Origin: Flavobacteriia bacterium
GTDB taxonomy: Bacteria > Bacteroidota > Bacteroidia > Flavobacteriales > Flavobacteriaceae
Assembly (NCBI GenBank): GCA_009921175.1
Contig: RFYP01000003.1
Location: 1-43,234, forward strand
Length of the DNA stretch: 43,234 nucleotides
Direction of reading: 5' to 3'
Shown: positions 38,946 to 43,234 of the stretch, in pieces
Layout of the letters: each line of letters starts with the position of its first letter
How positions within the stretch are numbered: the stretch's first letter is position 1
Made by a program: the position numbers and the translations under genes
The notes under the pieces: model-generated
Database searches by the model: none
Seen by the model: the letters and a program-made list of their open reading frames with translations, nothing else
What the model was told of the DNA's origin: nothing

Positions 38946-40097
38946 TCAGCCAATGGCTTGTTCCAGGTCTTCAATAAGATCTTGTACATCTTCAATCCCC
39001 ACACTCAGACGTATCAGTGCATCGACTACCCCGCTTTTTTCACGTAAGTCTTTGGGAATAGAGGCGTGGGTCATGCTAGCAGGATGCCCGGCCAGACTTT
39101 CGACGCCTCCAAGGGATTCGGCCAGGGTAAACAACTTTAGCTTTTCGACCAGTGCAATGGCCGTTTGGTGGTTGGCTCCTTTGGGAACAAACGATAGCAT
39201 CGCGCCAAAGTCCTTCATCTGCGCTTGGGCAATCGTATGGTTGGGGTGGTGGTCAAAACCGGGCCAATTGACGCTTTCAATTTTGGGATGATGCGCAAGG
39301 TATTGAGCGATGGTTGCTGCATTCTGACAATGGCGCTCCATACGCACATGCAAGGTTTTGATGCCCCTGAGGGTCAAAAAACTATCAAAGGGACCCGGTA
39401 CAGCCCCACTGGCGTTTTGGATAAATGATAAACGCTCTGCTAGGGAAGCGTCGTTGGTGATCAATGCCCCCAACACCACATCCGAATGACCGGCCAAATA
39501 TTTGGTCGCCGAGTGCATGACAATGTCTGCCCCCATGGTTAAGGGTTGTTGTAGATAAGGGGAAGCAAAAGTGTTGTCCACCGCCAACAATAGCTTATGG
39601 TGTTTGGCCAAGTTGGCCATGGCCGTGATGTCGATGACGTTCATCATGGGGTTGGTGGGCGTTTCGACCCAAAGTAGTTTGGTTTTGGGGGTGATTTGCT
39701 GCGCCACTTTTTCGGTCGATTGCATGGGGACAAACCGAAAGTGAATACCATAGGGTTCAAAAATTTTGGTAAACAAACGGTACGACCCACCATATAAGTC
39801 ATCGGTAGCGATAACCTCATCACTGGGCTTGAGCAGTTTCATCACCGCATCCATGGCGGCCAGTCCCGAAGCAAAAGCCAAACCAAAGGCACCATGTTCG
39901 ATATGAGCTAGGTTTTTTTCGAGGGCTTGCCGGGTGGGGTTATGTGTTCGACTGTATTCAAAGCCTTTATGACCACCGGGAGTGGTCTGTGCATAGGTGG
40001 ATGTTTGGTAAATGGGTGGCATCACCGCCCCATAAGCCGGGTCTGGTGCCTGACCTCCGTGGATGGTCAAACTGTTAAAGCGTAATTTTTTTTCCAA
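38946..40097 (-). CDS. Cystathionine gamma-synthase/lyase-type PLP enzyme
   Basis: PPIYQTSTYAQ, FEYSRTHNPTRQALE, WVETPTNPMM, VDNTFASPYLQQPL, HSATKYLAGHSDVVLG. Confidence 0.93.
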   Translation of the reverse strand: MEKKLRFNSLTIHGGQAPDPAYGAVMPPIYQTSTYAQTTPGGHKGFEYSRTHNPTRQALEKNLAHIEHGAFGLAFASGLAAMDAVMKLLKPSDEVIATDDLYGGSYRLFTKIFEPYGIHFRFVPMQSTEKVAQQITPKTKLLWVETPTNPMMNVIDITAMANLAKHHKLLLAVDNTFASPYLQQPLTMGADIVMHSATKYLAGHSDVVLGALITNDASLAERLSFIQNASGAVPGPFDSFLTLRGIKTLHVRMERHCQNAATIAQYLAHHPKIESVNWPGFDHHPNHTIAQAQMKDFGAMLSFVPKGANHQTAIALVEKLKLFTLAESLGGVESLAGHPASMTHASIPKDLREKSGVVDALIRLSVGIEDVQDLIEDLEQAIG

Positions 40098-40188
40098 AAC
40101 AATTGAATAACGTAATCAAAGGTATTGAATTTGGTGTACTTGGGGGACATTTCACCAAAATGCGTTTTATTTGTGTTAAAATCATTGG

Positions 40189-40545
40189 ATGAAGGCCTTT
40201 TTTTACCTGAGTAGCTGCGACACCTGTAAGAGGATCATGAAAACACTTCCCCTGCCCGAGGAGGTTGAAAAAATTGACATTAAAAAACACCCCATCACCG
40301 ATCAACAGCTCGAAATCCTATACAAGCTAAGCGGTTGTTATGAAGACCTATTTAACAAACGCGCACAGCTTTATAAGCAACGAAACCTAAATACACAAAA
40401 CCTCCAAGACCGTGATTTCAAGGCCCTGCTTTTAGAACATTACACCTTTCTAAAGCGGCCTGTGTTGGTCTATGACCAAACCCTTTTTGTTGGAAATAGC
40501 CCTAAAACCATCGAAGCGGCCAATACCTTTTTACGTGAACAATAG
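40189..40545 (+). CDS. ArsC/Spx-family thioredoxin-fold protein (arsenate reductase-like)
   Basis: 118 aa; FFYLSSCDTCKRIM (CxxC) near the N-terminus, TFLKRPVLVYDQTLFVGNSP. Confidence 0.82.
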   Translation: MKAFFYLSSCDTCKRIMKTLPLPEEVEKIDIKKHPITDQQLEILYKLSGCYEDLFNKRAQLYKQRNLNTQNLQDRDFKALLLEHYTFLKRPVLVYDQTLFVGNSPKTIEAANTFLREQ

Positions 40546-41446
40546 ACTATTTGCCTTACTTGCAGCACTGGGAGCTACAACCATCTATGGCCTTAATCAC
40601 ACGATTGCCAAAGTGGTCATGCCCGATTATATCGGGGCCTTTGGGTTTATCATGCTTCGGGTGGTGGGTGCCTCTGCACTGTTTTGGTTTTTTAGTCTTT
40701 GGACACCCCGAGAAAAAATAGATCGTGCCGATTATTTGCGCCTCTTTTTTGCTGCCCTGTTGGGGATGTGTATCAATATGCTGATGTTTTTTAAAGGGCT
40801 CGAACTTTCGACCCCTATTAATAGTGGAGTGATTGTCACCCTTACGCCCATTATTGTATTGATTTTATCGGTTATTTTTCTATATGAACGCCTGGGTACC
40901 CGTAAAATATTGGGAATTGCGATTGGGTTTTCGGGGGCGTTGTTGCTGATTTTATATGGAGCGCAAGAAGTGGCCGATGCACCCAATATCACCTTGGGGA
41001 ATATTCTATTTTTAATCAATGCAACGAGTTATGGTGCCTATTTGATTTTGGTAAAACCTCTCACCCAAAAATACCACACCATTACGTTGATGAAGTGGAT
41101 GTTTTTACTGGGAATTTTTCTCACTTTTCCCGTCACCTATGGTGACTTTTCACAAGTCCAATGGGACCAACTTCCGTTTGATGTGATTTGGCGGATGGTT
41201 TTTGTGGTGGTGGGCACAACCTTTTTGACCTATTTGCTCAATGTCTATGCCCTTAAAACGTTACCGGCTTCGGTGGTCGGGGCCTTTATCTATCTGCAAC
41301 CCCTCATCACGATAGTCTATGCCGTTTTTACAGAAAACGACCGCTTGGACAACGTCAAGGCAGTTGCTTGTTTACTGGTGCTTTTTGGGGTGTATTTAGT
41401 GACTAAAAAAGGGCGTTCAAAAAAACTAGATTCCCGTTTGGGCTAG
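40535..41446 (+). CDS. EamA/DMT-superfamily transporter
   Basis: 10-TM EamA pattern (LAALGATTIYGLNHTIAKVV, PIIVLILSVIFLYERLG). GTG start at 40535 overlapping the upstream stop. Confidence 0.88.
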   Translation: MNNRLFALLAALGATTIYGLNHTIAKVVMPDYIGAFGFIMLRVVGASALFWFFSLWTPREKIDRADYLRLFFAALLGMCINMLMFFKGLELSTPINSGVIVTLTPIIVLILSVIFLYERLGTRKILGIAIGFSGALLLILYGAQEVADAPNITLGNILFLINATSYGAYLILVKPLTQKYHTITLMKWMFLLGIFLTFPVTYGDFSQVQWDQLPFDVIWRMVFVVVGTTFLTYLLNVYALKTLPASVVGAFIYLQPLITIVYAVFTENDRLDNVKAVACLLVLFGVYLVTKKGRSKKLDSRLG

Positions 41447-42730
41447 CACCAAAAGCAAGACAAATTGAATGGCTTCATAACCCTTGTCATTGTACCACCA
41501 TTCATCCAAAGAATGGGCCTTGCCTCCTGTACCTCCCCGACCGACGGTAACCGCAGGAATACCCAACGAAATAGGGATATTGGCATCGGTAGAGCCGCGG
41601 GTGAGTAGGGGTGTTTTACCAAAAAACTGAGTAGCGGCCATCGCCCGTTGAATCAACGGGAGTGTCGTGGCGAGTTCCCCCGATGGACGGTTACCAATTT
41701 TTTCGAAACGCAGTTGTAATTCGGGGCCACGTCTTTTTCGGCTATTTTGGAGGGTCAATGCCTCCTCGGTTGCTGTTTTAAGCAATTGTTCCATATCGTC
41801 TAAGCGGGTGGGCTCTACCGAGCGAATATCGACCAACATCGAGGAGCTAAACGGCACTGAATTGATGGAGGTCCCGCCTTCGATTACCCCTACATTATAG
41901 CTGGTTTTGGGGCCGCTTGACGTGTAATTGTCTGCAGCGGTCACAAAGCGATCTATCGCAGTTCCCAGGGCATGGTGGGGATTGACCAAACCAAAGGCGC
42001 CCCAGGAGTGACCTCCGGGACCTTCATAGGTGATTTTGTAGCGGAACGAGCCCAAAGCTTTGTTGTTGACCCGGCCCAATTCACCGCCATCAATTGACAC
42101 CCAGGCATCGATTTTTGGCCCCGTTGGACCAAACAGGGCTTTGACACCCCGAAGATCACCCAGTCCCTCTTCGCCCACCGTAGCGACAAACAACAGATCG
42201 TCTTTGGGGCGTATTTGTGTTTTATTTAAGGTTTTTAAAACGGTTAAAAGCATGGCCAAACCACGGGTATCATCCCCAATTCCGGGGGCGTATAATGTAT
42301 CGTTGCTGATCCGAACCTTCACATCGGTCTCTTCGGGAAAAACGGTATCCAAATGGGCATTCAGTGCAACTACTTTGTTGCGTTCGGTTCCTTTCAAAAG
42401 CCCGATTACATTTCCTTCGGCATCAATCCAAAGGGAGTCAATTTGGGCTTCCCGTAGTTTTTGAGCAAAAGCATTTGCCCGGGTTTGTTCTTTAAACTGA
42501 GGAGCCGGTATCTCAGTCAATTCAATCAGGTCGTTGTGCGTTTCTGGTTCGAGTGCACGTATGGTTTCGAAGGCCTTTTGAATTTTTTTGTTCTTCGCCA
42601 ACTTGCTGATCTGTCGGCTGTATTTTTTATCAATAGTGGTTTCGTTTTCTTGGGCTTGTATCGAATAAAATCCCGTCATTAAGAAGAATGAAACGGTAGT
42701 AAAAAAGAGGGTAGCTCGGCAATTTTTCAT
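41426..42730 (-). CDS. Secreted M20/M42-family metallopeptidase
   Basis: Signal peptide ending IQAQ; ALNAHLDTVFP, GIGDDTRGLAMLL, VATVGEEGLGDLRG, GPGGHSWGAFG. Confidence 0.92.
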   Translation of the reverse strand: MKNCRATLFFTTVSFFLMTGFYSIQAQENETTIDKKYSRQISKLAKNKKIQKAFETIRALEPETHNDLIELTEIPAPQFKEQTRANAFAQKLREAQIDSLWIDAEGNVIGLLKGTERNKVVALNAHLDTVFPEETDVKVRISNDTLYAPGIGDDTRGLAMLLTVLKTLNKTQIRPKDDLLFVATVGEEGLGDLRGVKALFGPTGPKIDAWVSIDGGELGRVNNKALGSFRYKITYEGPGGHSWGAFGLVNPHHALGTAIDRFVTAADNYTSSGPKTSYNVGVIEGGTSINSVPFSSSMLVDIRSVEPTRLDDMEQLLKTATEEALTLQNSRKRRGPELQLRFEKIGNRPSGELATTLPLIQRAMAATQFFGKTPLLTRGSTDANIPISLGIPAVTVGRGGTGGKAHSLDEWWYNDKGYEAIQFVLLLVLAQTGI

Positions 42731-42839
42731 GGAATAAACATTTTTTGACTATGGAAAATAGGTGTTTTTTTAGGATTGAATTTTATTTTTTTAAGTTTTT
42801 ATGCCTTGGCGTTTTTTTTACCTTTATCAAAATTTTAGC

Positions 42840-43234
42840 ATGAATCGAATCGCCATTGTGCTTTTAGCATTATTCATGAGCAGTTGTGGAGAATCTGAAA
42901 ACAAGAAAAAAGGATTTGAATACCAACGTACCCAAAAAGAAACCGCCAAAGCCATCGAAGCAAATGAACAAGCGCCTGTCGACCTTTCCAATAAAGGAAT
43001 TGGTCCGATAAGTAATGTTGAGTTTGGGGACATCGATGATGCGATGGTGGCGCGCGGTGCCGAGGCATTTAAACAAAAATGTACGGCTTGTCATTACCCT
43101 AATCGCAAACTCATAGGGCCAGCCATGACAGGGATTTATGAACGTAGAAGTCCAGAATGGGTGATGAATATGTTGTTGAATCCCACACAAATGTTGCAAG
43201 AAGATCCGATTGCTATAGCCTTACTAAAGGAATA
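42840..43234 (+). CDS. c-type cytochrome lipoprotein, 3' end truncated by window edge
   Basis: MNRIAIVLLALFMSSCGESENKKKGFEYQRTQKE...GAEAFKQKCTACHYPNRKLIGPAMTGIYERRSPEWVMNMLLNPTQMLQEDPIAIALLKE. Lipobox SSCG and CxxCH. Missing from the ORF track because it runs off the end. Confidence 0.9.
   Translation, partial: MNRIAIVLLALFMSSCGESENKKKGFEYQRTQKETAKAIEANEQAPVDLSNKGIGPISNVEFGDIDDAMVARGAEAFKQKCTACHYPNRKLIGPAMTGIYERRSPEWVMNMLLNPTQMLQEDPIAIALLKE

Noticed and set aside
42817-42830. TTTACCTTTATCAA, a one-mismatch match to an FNR/CRP-type box (TTGAY-N4-RTCAA) before the cytochrome gene
   Set aside because: Only 9 nt upstream of the ATG, a poor position for activation, and it overlaps a T-rich run; too weak without TSS data.
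1-43234. Search for CRISPR arrays, transposases, phage genes, toxin-antitoxin pairs, defence islands, tRNA and rRNA genes
   Set aside because: None recognised by eye; spacers are mostly short and the genes are core metabolic or housekeeping types.

Overview
The window reads as a gene-dense, core-type segment of a Bacteroidota (Flavobacteriia-like) chromosome, with about 44 protein-coding genes. I saw no tRNA or rRNA genes, CRISPR array, IS element, phage or recognisable defence island. The main block is a nearly complete protoporphyrin-dependent heme pathway: hemH and an AraC-family regulator on the minus strand, hemA-C-D-E-F, an antiporter and hemB on the plus strand, and a HemJ-like gene about 5 kb away. 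hemL was not seen. Other recognisable genes are nrdB (cut by the left edge and missing from the ORF track), glyS, hflX, xth, comF, an LpxH-like phosphatase, a cystathionine gamma-synthase-type enzyme, an S41 protease, a dCMP deaminase, a DnaJ/TerB protein, a bacilliredoxin, an oligopeptide-type double ATPase and two beta-lactamase-fold hydrolases. The right edge cuts a c-type cytochrome lipoprotein that resembles those found next to nosZ. I did not find a clearly new multi-gene system. The best leads are regulatory or architectural: (1) the araC/hemA intergenic region has a 9+5+9 perfect inverted repeat and an exact 15-nt direct repeat linking the araC 5' end to the hemA promoter; (2) glyS has a promoter whose -7 box is 4 nt from the ATG, suggesting a leaderless mRNA; (3) the xth promoter overlaps the start of the divergent gene; (4) all seven convergent gene pairs have a gap of 3 nt or less, or overlap, by up to 89 nt; (5) a perfect DnaA box lies upstream of nrdB. 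All identifications are by eye from the translations; no database search was run.
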